Shown in pieces: positions 1 through 10,639 of a stretch of 64,000 bases of DNA (position 1 is the first letter of the stretch; each line of letters starts with the position of its first letter). The stretch comes from Xiphias gladius. Taxonomy: Eukaryota; Chordata; Actinopteri; Istiophoriformes; Xiphiidae. A model generated the notes under the pieces. That model made no database searches. It saw only the letters and a list, made by a program, of their open reading frames with translations, and was not told where the DNA came from. The DNA lies in contig NC_053422.1 in the NCBI RefSeq assembly GCF_016859285.1, positions 17,901,001 to 17,965,000 of the forward strand. Direction: 5' to 3'. A program made the position numbers and the translations under genes.

Positions 1-75
1 CATCATTAAAAATAAAAGGAATAATGCCTGCAGTAATTAGCAACACTACGTTTGTTATTTTCCATTGATTCCCAG

Positions 76-1053
76 GAGGAGCAATATGACCATTTAGATG
101 AAGCAGATGTCACCAAAGTGGACAAACTGACCAACGACGCAATGATCTGGATGAACAGCACCATGAACCAGCAGAGCAAACAGAGCTTGACGGTGGATCC
201 CTCTGTCAAAGTCAAAGACGTAAAAGCAAAAACAAGGGTGAGCGTCTGTGCATTTGATTATCATAAGACCAGAGCACTGAGAAAAGTACCTGGAATATGG
301 TAAATTTAAAATAGGGAATCCGATACATGTAAAATAAATATGCAAGGGGCTTAAGACAGCTTGATTTGTCCATTAACTACAAATTGTAGCCAGTGTTAAA
401 TTGATATTGTGTTATGGCAGTTGGTGGGGAGTAAGTCACAAATAACACCCAGAAAGTGATGAATTAAACCTAGGAATTCACACGGGAGGATTTCTGGGTA
501 TTAAGAGTCAAAATTCATTTGTTGCTATTTGGGGTTACCTGTTGTAAAGTCATTGCATATATGCTCATTGACATCAATCAGATGGATAGCTTTTCTCAGG
601 CAGCATTCATTCAGCTGTTATTGTGCCTTCATGCACATATTGTTAAAAGGAATGACCATTTTTTCATCACATATCTGAACTGTCTAAAGATGATTCACTG
701 AGGTCAACTATCAGGAATGCAAGTAACTTTGGTGCCTATATTGCAATTATTTATTGGGCCAGGGCCAATTGGTAGGTCTCCATAACAACTGCATTTCTTT
801 TAATAAAACCATTATTTCAAGTTGTGTTCACTGTGTACTTTTCCAGGAGCTCTTCTCTGCTTGTAACCCCGTTGTGACCAAGCCCAAACCCAAGGTGGAG
901 CTTCCCAAGGAGGACACGCCTGCAGAGCAGAACGGGCCTGTCAACGGGCAGGAGAAACCCCAGGAAGAAAGCGCAGACAAAGGAACGACCGATAGCACAG
1001 GGAACCCCTCCTCAGAAACAACAGAAAACAAGCCTGATATGGACCTTGATTAA
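76..1053 (+). CDS. hspa4: HSPA4-type Hsp110 chaperone, C-terminal end (5'-truncated by window)
   Basis: These are the last two coding exons of an Hsp70-superfamily nucleotide-exchange chaperone (cytosolic, APG-2/HSPA4 class), which recharges Hsp70 with ATP. Exon 76-237 follows a TTCCCAG acceptor and ends at GG|GTGAGC. It encodes 54 residues of the helical C-terminal lid, including the segments [18 protein letters not shown] and [19 protein letters not shown]. Exon 847-1053 follows a TTTTCCAG acceptor in the same phase (0) and encodes 68 residues: [10 protein letters not shown], an acidic Pro/Glu-rich tail with an [10 protein letters not shown] stretch, and the terminal PDMDLD before TAA. That tail and the MDLD end fit HSPA4 rather than HSPA4L or HSPH1 (family knowledge). 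The ATPase and most of the substrate domain lie upstream of the window. Bases 1-75 and the 609-base intron 238-846 hold nothing else that I can see. Fish may carry two paralogues (a/b), and I cannot tell which one this is. Confidence 0.9.
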
Positions 1054-1383
1054 AGCAGTGTAACCCCTCCCTAAAGCAAAGCTGAGCGGGAGCTTGTTGC
1101 TTCAGATTGAGATGCAGCCTGGGTGTATATCAGAGCAGGTGAAGTGTTTCAGGAACTGCACTCAACAGTCAAAAGCAAGCGGGGTGATTAGCACACTGAG
1201 CCCAGCTCCTGGTGGTATCTCTGTCTGATGACATAGCATGCCCTCTCTCTTTCTGGATGACCTAAATCAAAAGCCAGCCGCAATAAGCCTGTTTGACAAT
1301 GAGCGCTGTACACATGATGGTATTTATTTCTGTTGTGTGCTCTGTAAGTGTTCCGGTCTGTGTCACAATATGGTTTTAATAAA
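1054..1383 (+). terminator. hspa4: hspa4 3'UTR with poly(A) signal
   Basis: The stop codon is followed by about 325 bases without coding signature, ending at an AATAAA hexamer at 1378-1383 (TTTTAATAAAGTT). This is the most likely 3' end of the hspa4 transcript; cleavage would fall about 15-30 bases later. Confidence 0.7.
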
Positions 1384-1399
1384 GTTATTGAAAATCACC

Positions 1400-2278
1400 T
1401 GCAACAGCTTCATAACTTTGGTCAAATAAACCCAAGGTTTCTCCACACAGGTAATGCCCCTGTCTAGCTAGCAGGGCAGTAGCTATTGAAGACACAGGTC
1501 GTGTCCTCGGTCATATTTCTGTGAATTTAGGGTTTTTTGAGGACATGGACTGGAGTTCACATCCCACTATTAAACAGGTATTACACATGTCGGGGTTTTA
1601 AATGTATCATGTCAGACTCCGTATATTTATATGGGACTGTTTTAGGCAAAAAGCTAACATAAGATGGCCTTAGAGAAACAGCATCTTCATTATTTTAAAA
1701 TTTAACAGCTAAATGAATAAATAAAATGAAATTTTCGCTTGAGTGTCGTTGGTGCTGGGGAAGTCTGAACTCGTGATCTGCATACGTCTAGAATCCCGGC
1801 TATGCCCCTGCTAGCTAGATTAAATAGATTATTTTACTGAGCCACATTAAATAACGTAATCACATCATAGTAAATCTTTGGTAAATTTTTGAAGTGAGGC
1901 GTGATTCGTTGAATATGTAGATAACTATGGGTAAAATATTAACTTGATAAGAGGAGGAAGTTAGTATCGTTAAGTTTCCAGAAAATGTTCTCCGTTTATG
2001 TCGCCTAGCAACCACTATTAACGTGCTGCTAGGAGCCTGGTTAATGTAAATTCGGTTCAAGACTCATGAAAAACTGTTTTCCTTGCTCCCCTAATACACG
2101 CATGTAACTGGACACACGGCTTCATTGTTTTTTTAAAAGCTGTAAACCACTCGACATGGCAGTTTTCGACCATTTAAGGGGCGCCTACAAAGCACCCCGA
2201 GGACGCTTCGCGCGGTCATTTATCAAGTCAAAGCTACCTGCTGCTTAGCTTTACTAGCTAACTTAAATCTGCGTTGTG
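1400..2278. other. Intergenic hspa4-gnpda1
   Basis: AT-rich spacer of about 0.9 kb between two genes on the same strand. I see no ORF, RNA gene or clear repeat. The last 200 bases become more GC-rich and contain GGCGCC and several CG dinucleotides (about 2180-2300), consistent with a gnpda1 promoter. Confidence 0.5.
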
Positions 2279-2366
2279 CTACACGTCACGTCCGCGGTCA
2301 CAGGATGTTTGCATCCGATCACAGGAATCACATGATGCATCCGGCTGCTGTCTGATCTGCTCCGAG
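2279..2366 (+). other. gnpda1: Possible non-coding first exon of gnpda1
   Basis: A good donor (TCCGAG|GTAAAG at 2366/2367) lies 212 bases upstream of the coding-exon acceptor (TTTTTTTCTCCAG, ending 2578). CG-containing sequence precedes it. This is a plausible 5'UTR exon, but its 5' edge is arbitrary and no transcript evidence is available. Confidence 0.3.
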
Positions 2367-2582
2367 GTAAAGCTACAGATAGTCCGAGGTATATCTACAG
2401 TGAGGGTTTTGGTTACACAGCGTGGTTGCGTCAAAGGCGTTTGTCCAGCTGGTTTTAGCAAACCCTGACCTGATCTCATTTTAGTGCTGCTGGATGATAT
2501 ACGTTCCTTGACAAGTCTAAAGTCTGTTTTAGGTGTGTTTTTTGTCCCGAACCGTTCATTATTCTTTTTTTTCTCCAGGACG

Positions 2583-4577
2583 ATGAAGCTGATCATTCTC
2601 GATGACTACGATCGGGCAAGCGAGTGGGCTGCAAAGTACATTAGAAACAGGATTTTACTGTTCAAACCTGGCCCGGACAGATATTTCACCCTGGGGATCC
2701 CCACAGGTAGGTATATCCTGTCAAACCCCGTACAGGTGTATAATTTTATTTATTTAAGAATTTAGTGCTGGAGATACTGTGTACTAGTGTAAAACTTACA
2801 GAATAGTTCCCCTCACATCTGCTGGTTCAGTGTCACCGGCAGAAATAGCCCCTAAGCCTTTATTTACATGATGGAAAAATGTTCACTTTCTACTGAAAAG
2901 GGAAAATATTATCAAAATGAGCTTACATAAAAAATAAAGGCGCCTATATTCTTGCAAAAAGTTAAAATATTGCTGCAAGGATCTATCCATGCAGACTGGG
3001 AGTTTAAAATTAAACAATGCATCACAATTTTTGACCCAGCTTGTTCTGCATTTAAACTTTATTCTCTGAAGAACTTGTACAGCCATCGCATTATTTTAAT
3101 TTAAAAAATAAAAGAGTAATTGGATGAAATGTCCCAAAACGGAAAGGATCAAGTATCTATGACTCATAAAATAAGTACAGTGCTCGAGTGAATGTACTAT
3201 GTTAGTTTCACTTTGTCTTTGTTCTTTGCAATCATAACCTTTTTTGCTTGCTTTCTTTAGGGAGCACACCTTTGGGTTGTTACAAGAAACTGATTGAGTA
3301 CTACAAGAATGGAGAAATCTCCTTCCAGTATGTAAAGACTTTCAACATGGACGAATATGTAGGTAAGGCCTCACCATTCCTTCTCCTCACATAAAGTGGT
3401 TACACACTGAGGAAATCTTTACAGCTGTGATCTTGCATATGAAACTGTCATAAAATCCCACATAGGACTACCCAGAGATCACCCTGAGAGCTACCACTCC
3501 TTCATGTGGAATAACTTCTTTAAGCACATAGATATAAAAGCAGAGAACACCCACATCCTCGATGGCAATGCCGCCGACCTGCAAGCAGAGTGTGAAGCCT
3601 TTGAGGAAAAGATAACAGCTGCCGGGGGGATCGAGCTCTTTGTTGGAGGTCAGGAGGTCACAGCGCTTACAGTGAATATACTGTAACCGACTACACACTT
3701 CTCATATCAAGTGATTACACAATCATTGTTGAAGCTGCAGTTAAATTCAAATTGCTCTTACTGTCCTATGTCAGGTATTGGACCCGATGGCCACATTGCC
3801 TTTAATGAGCCTGGCTCAAGCTTGGTTTCTAGGACCAGGGTGAAGACTCTGGCAAAGGACACTATCATTGCTAACGCCCGATTCTTTGATGGGGATATCT
3901 CAAAGGTGCCAACCATGGCTCTGACCGTGGGAGTGGGCACTGTTATGGATGCAAAAGAGGTTAGAAGCCAAGATTAATGTCAACCATGTGTCCTCCTCTT
4001 GCTTTATGCTTCTGCAAAATGTCAAATTTCCTTTATGTTAGGACTGTTCATTTTCTATCAGAACTTTGCTTTGAGTTGCAGAACAGTGCATTGCTCAGTA
4101 ATCTTGTCATCTTCCTGACACACAAAAAACCACTAATTTCATGTTGTGCATGCCAAGTTATACAGGCCTTAGGTCACATTTTGAATTTTTTCTCAGGTCA
4201 TGATTCTCATTACTGGGGCACACAAGGCATTTGCTTTATACAAAGCTATAGAGGAAGGTGTGAATCACATGTGGACAGTGTCGGCGTTCCAGCAGCACCC
4301 ACAGACTGTTTTTGTATGTGATGAAGACGCCACTCTGGAACTGCGGGTCAAAACTGTAAAGTACTTCAAAGGTGAGACTAAATCACAATGCTATAATTCT
4401 TAAATTACTGTATTTCAGTTGGACTAAATTGTAACCGAAGTTGGATTAAGAGAAAATGTATGCAAAACAGTTACATGAATCATAGAAAACATAATGCGTC
4501 TTGCTCTTTCTTTAGGGATGATGCATGTGCACAACAAGCTGGTGGAGCCAGCTCCCTCGGACCCTAAGAAGAACTAA
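2583..4577 (+). CDS. gnpda1: Glucosamine-6-phosphate deaminase (isomerase), complete
   Basis: Coding exons are 2583-2706, 3261-3362, 3466-3648, 3775-3959, 4197-4371 and 4516-4577. All have AG/GT borders, phases join without a break, and the total is 831 bases (276 aa). The cytosolic enzyme converts glucosamine-6-phosphate to fructose-6-phosphate plus ammonia, linking hexosamine metabolism to glycolysis. Visible family marks are the start [37 protein letters not shown] and [17 protein letters not shown]. By numbering, the catalytic residues of the family are all present: Asp72, Asp141, His143 and Glu148. The start ATG at 2583 lies four bases after the acceptor and matches the family N-terminus. 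GNPDA1 and GNPDA2 are hard to separate: the length equals the shorter GNPDA2, but the adjacency to ndfip1 and fgf1 argues for gnpda1. The introns (longest 2707-3260) hold nothing notable. Confidence 0.95.
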
Positions 4578-4800
4578 CGAGACTTCTTTCAAACTTTTTG
4601 TAGTCATGAGGCATTTTTCAAGAATTAACACTCCAGTGATTCCCTTGTCTTCTGATGGAGACACATTGGTTGACATCAAGCAGTGCTTACAGTTGACCAC
4701 AACTAATCTTTGTAGAAATAAGGTGCTGGCATAGCACAGGTTTCTAAGTATCCAGGTGATTGTTCATACAGCTGTGTTTTCATTTTTTCTTTGTAATAAA
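4578..4800 (+). terminator. gnpda1: gnpda1 3'UTR with poly(A) signal
   Basis: The short 3'UTR after TAA ends at AATAAA (4795-4800), followed by a T/GT-rich stretch (TGGGTGTGTTTTGG) like a cleavage-factor downstream element. The spacing gives a compact transcript end. Confidence 0.75.
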
Positions 4801-5029
4801 GTGCGTTTAATTTTTATATACTGGGTGTGTTTTGGGATAGTGCTGTGGTATTCAGTATTTCCTCCTGTCACATGACGGAACAACTCATGTTGCCTTTAAG
4901 TGCTCCTTGAAATCTTTCATTTCCAGATTTGAGCTGGAAGTAATGGTGCAACAAACTATTTTCAGTGTACATTTGAAGAGAAATGGAGGAGCACAAACTA
5001 AATACATTAACACGAGTACTGCAATTCAG

Positions 5030-5432
5030 TGCAGTTTCGAGGTACTTCTACTTTACTATATGATGAGATTATGATTTTCTGCTACTTTGTACGCCTTTGA
5101 GCTCATATACTTGTACTCCACAACATTTCACGGGCAAATGTATTTTTTGCTCCACTATATTTGCAGATAAAGATTTTTACAAATAGACCTATGATCAGCT
5201 CATAAAATATAATGCACATTAATGAATAAATTACCCAATTATTCGAATTGTATAAAGTCATTTTCTACACTTTGACGAATTACATAAGAAGAACGCTGCC
5301 CATCAGTGTTGGTAATGCAGTGATATAATATATACAATAACATAAAACTGCGGAAGTGGCCGTTCTACATGTGTACTTTTACGTTTGATACTTCACGTAC
5401 ATTTGGCTAATAATATTTTTAGTTTCTAATAT
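5030..5432. repeat. Interspersed teleost repeat ('tacttctact...gtactccac' type)
   Basis: The stretch contains GGTACTTCTACTTTACTA, TTGTACTCCACAACATTTCA, TTTTGCTCCACTATATTTGC and near its end GTACTTTTACG and GTACATTTGGCTAATAATA. I recognise this arrangement as a very common short interspersed repeat of percomorph genomes (from memory, not a search). It lies between gnpda1 and ndfip1. It has no coding capacity, and boundaries are approximate. Confidence 0.6.
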
Positions 5433-5514
5433 ATATCTATATAGATAGATATATTTGAATAGAGTATTTTTATTTATTACGTACTATATTTTACATTGTC
5501 TTCTTCTACTTTTA

Positions 5515-5534
5515 GTTAAGTTAAGTTAAGTTAA
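5515..5534. repeat. (TTAAG)n micro-repeat
   Basis: Four copies of a TTAAG/GTTAA pentamer in tandem just upstream of the ndfip1 promoter region, following an AT-rich near-palindrome at about 5428-5455. Confidence 0.7.
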
Positions 5535-5569
5535 ACTCTCAGATGTTTCAATCTTCTATTTACCACTTT

Positions 5570-5789
5570 GTCGGCTCGTTCATGTGGGAACTGGTTCGGT
5601 GAAGTTTCCGACAGTCCGCGAAGGCAACATGACAGTCCGCTACAGCCAGGAGGAGAGAAGGAAGGAGATGGCCGACTAGGAGGCAACATTACCTTCTATT
5701 ACTTCGTCGGCCACATTCCTTTTACTTAACACATTTTCACAACTGAAGTGGGGGAGAGGACATTTTTAATACTTCGCTCCTCGTCCACA
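5570..5789 (+). promoter_or_regulatory. ndfip1: ndfip1 promoter / 5'UTR region with a short upstream ORF
   Basis: The 220 bases before the ndfip1 ATG are richer in CG dinucleotides than the surroundings (GTCGGCTCG, CAGTCCGCGAAGG, CTTCGTCGGCC) and probably contain the TSS and leader. An ATG at 5629-5631 opens a 16-codon reading frame ending at TAG 5677-5679, a possible uORF if the transcript starts upstream of it. No TATA box is evident. Confidence 0.45.
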
Positions 5790-8700
5790 ATGGCAGAACA
5801 AAACAGCAACGTCAGGTATCAGGAGGTAGGTAACCGTTTGCTGCCACGCTAAAATGTAGCTAACAGTTAGCAGGCTGTTCCCCAGTCAGCTAACAGCAGT
5901 CAACATTAGCCTGGCACTGAGGAAAACATCGAGCTACACCGACACTTGTTGACCGGCGGGCCTGATACGGCGATAAATACCTTAGGCTTATATAAAACCG
6001 AATTTCTTTCTCTGGACGAAACTAGTAAATATATGATCATAAATTCGTCTCATGTAACTTGAAGCCCGTGTGACCCGTTTTCTTTCAGCAGCTAGTTCAC
6101 GTTATCTGGTAATGGCAGGCCTGAATAGGAGTGCTTTTTAGTCTCACTTTGTCTAGCCTTGATCCAGGACCGTCAGACTACATGACGGTCCCGGATCAGT
6201 CACCAGTCCGCCCCTTCATCAACTGAAACTCAATAGAGAGAACAGGATCAGAATATTATTATGGAGGTGCAGCCTGCTCATCTATTGACTCGTATTAATT
6301 AATGTGCAGATGATGTGTGTGTCAGTGCCCGGTTTATGGTTCAACAGGGGCTATGTAGTTTTAGTGATGTATTAGAACTTACTGTGTTATACCACTTAAA
6401 GTGCAACTAATCTGTGCTGATTCGAAAAGGAAATGGTTGCAGACATATCTATCATGGGCACTTGTTGAAAGGTATATTACACAAGTGCGACATCAGTGCT
6501 GCTGGTTAACCTTGTTACCCTTTGAGGATTCAGCACATTCCATCTGTACTCTTCTTGTTCAGTGCATGTGCAGAGTAGACGTTTGCTGTGCAAACCAAGA
6601 GGTCTTTGAAGTATAGACAGGCAATATGGGTAAAATCTTCCTGTAATTTCACATTGTATTGTCTCTATATAGGTATATATATGTGTATATATATATGTTG
6701 TCTTGAAAGTCAAACAAAAAAGCGTTTGTAGGTTAAACAGCAGATGAGTCTTTTTTTGCAGAACATAAATCATATGATAAATCAAGGAACTTCCTCACAC
6801 ACAATATTTCCATACATCAGTCCTCCCCAGTGACTTGCAACATTTTCTGTAGAGGCCTAATACATCTAGAAAGGGATAGCTGCCACAGTATAAACAGCAT
6901 GGTAACAGTTGACCAATATCTCATGATATATATAAATATTGTCATATTGCCCAACCCTATGAAGAGGTGACATGTAATTGATGCCACCATGTAGTTTCCT
7001 TTCCTAAATTACATCTACTTAGTTTTTGTTCATGATAGCCAACAAGTGTGAGTGAGCCTAAAGGCTGTATTTTAAGTCTGACCCGAAATGTCTTGTCATT
7101 TATTAACTTTTTTTTAGCTGGTGAACGAGGAGGAGCCAGCCCAACCATCCCAGGAGGGTCCTGCCCATGACGCACCACCACCCTACAGCAGCATTGCTGC
7201 AGCAAATGCAGGTTAGGAAGCTTCACAGCTCCATCACATGCTGTTACATGTTGGATAACTCTGAATCAGGGGGTAGAAGAAGTATTCACATCCTTCAAAT
7301 AGATAAAACTGTCAGTGCCAATCTATGAGATGTTGGTACTTTTATTTCTGATCATGATTCTCCAGTAAAAGTGAAACGAGTAATAGTGAAAACGTTTTTG
7401 CTGTAACAGGGAACTAAGAAACAAAAGTAAAACAAAATTATCGCTTGTTTCCACTGTGTCAGATTATTGCAGAAGGCATGTGGAGCGTAACTGTTATAGA
7501 GGGGAGTAGCTTTCACGTAAGGGCCTTTTAGAAAGGTTTGATGTTTTAATCTGCTAATGGTAATGATTTTTTAAATGTTTTTTCTTAAGAGGGCAAAGGT
7601 CAACATAAGTGGGTGCAGCCCTCAGCTCTTCCTGGGCGAGTCCAGTGATAAGGGTCAATGCTGTTTGTGTTTTAACATCACAAATGAGTGTTCTGGAGAG
7701 CTGCCAAATGACCCAGATAAAAGGGGCTGGTATAGAACAGAACATAAACAGTAATGGACACACACATAGCAACTGTCTTTGTTCCTGCTGTAACTCAACC
7801 CTGCCTGGTCTGGTTTATGATTATCTGCTGTTACTTTGCTCTTTGAAGGAAGTGAAAGAAGATTTTTTTTCTGTCAGCAGTCAAACCTAAATGACAGCTG
7901 GTGAACCATTTATTTAAAAAAAAAGAAAAAAAGAAAAAAACTAGCCCAACCTACCATTATGATAAATCAACACAAGACCTCTGTTTCTTAACAGTCATTT
8001 GCTTTTTTCCTCCACAGCTTTCTTTGAATATAAGGAAGACGGAGGAAGATTTCCCAACCCTCCATCTTACAGTGTTGCCACCACTCTGCCCTCCTATGAC
8101 GAAGCTGAGAGAAGCAAAGCAGAGGCTGCCATCCCTCTGGTGACTGGAAGAGTCACAGTACGTCTGTTTCATTTTCAAACATCATTTAGAAATGTTCCTA
8201 ATTACTAAGTTTCTCGTCTCATACTAATACGTCGACAAAAACAGCACATTTTGAGGTAAACACAAGTTGATGTAATGTATCTACATATTTGTTGCTGCTG
8301 TTGCAGGAGGACGACTTTGTGGCCAGAGATGACTTTGAAGATGCTGACCAGCTGCGAATAGGAAATGATGGCATCTTCATGCTCACTTTCTTCAGTAAGA
8401 AGCCCTTTAGCATTCCAACAGTTGACCTGTTTACAGTGTTTTCCCTCTAAAAGCGTAAACTGACTTTCATTTTCACTGGCCTAGAGCTGGCTTGTAACCA
8501 GATGTTTATTAGTTAATTGTATATATGTAGAAATGTGGTCACTGGACATGTGAGAGATGTACTCTCCCTTCTTTTAACATTTGTTGTATAGTTGTCCTTG
8601 AATAAGGGCTCCTATATACTGTTTTCTAAACTGAATTTGGCATATTCTCAAAGGCTGTTGAATACGCCCAAAGGGGAGCAAATGCCAGTACAGACAATGC

Positions 8701-9538
8701 ACAGGTTTGTTTTCAAACTTAAAGAGGAATGGGGGAGGAGAATGTGTTCAGCTAGTTTGATGACTTCAAAAATGAGTGACGTCTTTGATTAAGAATTTCC
8801 TATTCTCTATCAGTCATGCCTAGAAAATGCCGTATTATGTGTTCATGTTGGAAGGCAGGCTTTGTGTTATTATAACAAATATTGCCCTTTTCAGTAATTA
8901 TTTTCCTTGTGTCACCAGTGGCATTCCTCTTCAACTGGATCGGCTTCTTCTTGTCGTTCTGTTTGACCACATCAGCTGCTGGTCGATATGGGGCCATCTC
9001 TGGCTTCGGCCTGTCCCTCATCAAATGGGTTCTTATTGTCAGGGTAAGAGTTGTTTACTAAGTTTGCACCACAACCAGTTCAACTAATAGATGGCTATTC
9101 AGTGGTATAAAGGTGCAGGACTGTTAGTTCTAACGGATATTACTCTACAGGAAAACTGAAACTCTGAAAATGGTGTCAGATAACTCTCTAGGATCATGGT
9201 GCTAACAGACATCATCTTGTTTTTACAGTTTTCTACCTACTTCCCTGGTTACTTTGATGGGCAGTACTGGTTGTGGTGGGTGTTCCTGGCCCTGGGTAAG
9301 TGAGAGGCAATATTTTATTTAAAAAAAAAAGCATTTCCCATTGTTTCCCACAATTACATTTTGGTAATTGTCTTAAGTTGTATGAGTTTAACTTCTTGCA
9401 TTATAGTGTACATCTTTTCGTTGGACTTTAGGGTTCATGTTGTTCATCAGAGGCTTTGTGAACTACTCCAGAGTGCGTAAATTGGCTGATCCCACATATG
9501 CCACTCTTCCCCGGACAAGGGTACTCTTCATCTATTAG
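5790..9538 (+). CDS. ndfip1: Nedd4 family-interacting protein 1, complete
   Basis: Coding exons are 5790-5825, 7118-7211, 8018-8157, 8307-8394, 8919-9043, 9229-9295 and 9432-9538. Borders are AG/GT, phases are continuous, and the total is 657 bases (218 aa; the mammalian protein is about 221). The protein is an endosomal/Golgi three-pass membrane adaptor that recruits and activates Nedd4-family HECT ubiquitin ligases (Itch, Nedd4) toward targets such as DMT1. WW-binding motifs are visible: PPPY at 32-35, PPSY at 58-61 and a third LPSY at 67-70. An acidic linker (EDDFVARDDFEDADQLRIGN) precedes three hydrophobic segments at about 115-137, 143-162 and 173-193. The C-terminus ends LPRTRVLFIY. The start ATG lies in ACAATGG, close to the family N-terminus. 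Intron 1 (5826-7117) carries a hairpin; intron 2 (7212-8017) has a repeat fragment near 7270-7380 and an A-rich tract at about 7914-7940; the rest is unremarkable. Confidence 0.96.
6161..6197. repeat. Short hairpin (15-bp arms, 7-base loop)
   Basis: Arm 6161-6175 (GATCCAGGACCGTCA) pairs with 6183-6197 (TGACGGTCCCGGATC) with one mismatch around a seven-base loop. It sits in ndfip1 intron 1. It may be a remnant of an inverted-repeat element; no miRNA-like flanking stem is obvious. Confidence 0.6.
7266..7385. repeat. Fragment of interspersed repeat ('gtagaagaagtattcaCatcctt' type)
   Basis: GTAGAAGAAGTATTCACATCC followed by AGTAAAAGTGAAACGAGTAA resembles one end of the same abundant percomorph repeat class as at 5.0-5.4 kb. 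It is a short piece inside ndfip1 intron 2. Recognition is from memory. Confidence 0.45.
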
Positions 9539-10623
9539 AGGTAAGGCATATTGCATATATTCTGGTCACACTGATCACGTAAGCCAGGGAGACCTTTACA
9601 TGCACACAGTAATTCAGTTACAGTGAGTGATGAGCGACGACAAGAGAGAAATATCTGAATCACCAAGAGTCAAATTCAACTAGCGTTTTTAACTGTGGAT
9701 GTTTGGCACACAAATCAGCACATGGTCTTTATGCGGACTTGAATCTAAGACTCTGTCCAGCAAGTAAACAAAATATCACATGCACCCACAGCACTATAAA
9801 CAATGCAGACTATTAAACTCATATTTCTCAGTAGTAGCTGAAATGAAAAAGAGACTGCAGTGTTTCTGCCGACACTCGCTGTGAAAAAAGAAATTAAGCG
9901 TACTACAGCATCCTCATTAAATGCTGCCGTTTGGTTTGGAAGATAATAGAAATTTAACACGTGCAACCTGCGCGTATAAGCAGTTCTCCCTCGTCCTTGC
10001 TGCTACCTACGCTGGCGCAGCCGACTGGAGCGCAGCCTCTGTGACCTGCTGCCCGTGTGGTTAGCAGGACTGGGATGATGTTGCAGCTCACTGACAACAA
10101 ACCCGATCCGCTGTGAAGATGAGGGGGCAAACTGATTGTTGATCACTTAATGATTTTATAAACAAAATAGGATTGAAAATTTTCCATTTTAGCCAGTACA
10201 AAATAGTTTTGACTACTCAAAGATTACTCGAGCATCAAGAAGAAATCCATGTCAGTCTGGATCTACCCACGGCATCCGCACGTTGATAAATTAATTAAAT
10301 AACGAGGACATTATCGGTGGCTGAAGTTAAGAGTGTAGCATTAATCATGTTGGAGTTTGAGTTATTAATGTGCATGTAAATCTAACTGTAAAGCCATAAA
10401 TCCCACAACTCATCTGGAATGTGGAAGTGACTTTGCCGAAAGAAAGTGCATGTTTAAATCTGATTTTTACATCTTCCTATAACATAAATTCAGGATGGTG
10501 GATGTGGAAGAAGTGGACTTGACCAACACAAGCAGCGATTTTGTGAGGAGTTTCAAATTAAACTGAAGACACTTAACCAGAAATCTGCCAGACAAGTTAT
10601 AGGTGAAGACAACTCTCAATAAA
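9539..10623 (+). other. ndfip1: ndfip1 3'UTR with probable intron and proximal poly(A) signal
   Basis: The stop codon TAG (9536-9538) is followed two bases later by a consensus donor, AG|GTAAGG, at 9540/9541. A pyrimidine-containing acceptor (ATAAATTCAG, ending about 10491) then precedes a sequence that reaches AATAAA at 10618-10623. This suggests the last intron (about 9541-10491) lies wholly in the 3'UTR. Because the junction is within a few bases of the stop it would not trigger nonsense-mediated decay by the usual 50-55 nt rule. Confidence 0.5.
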
Positions 10624-10639
10624 ATATTCAGGAATTATA

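Noticed and set aside
3977-4321. 114-codon plus-strand ORF
   Set aside because: Runs from a gnpda1 intron into exon 6 in the wrong frame; the real exon is 4197-4371.
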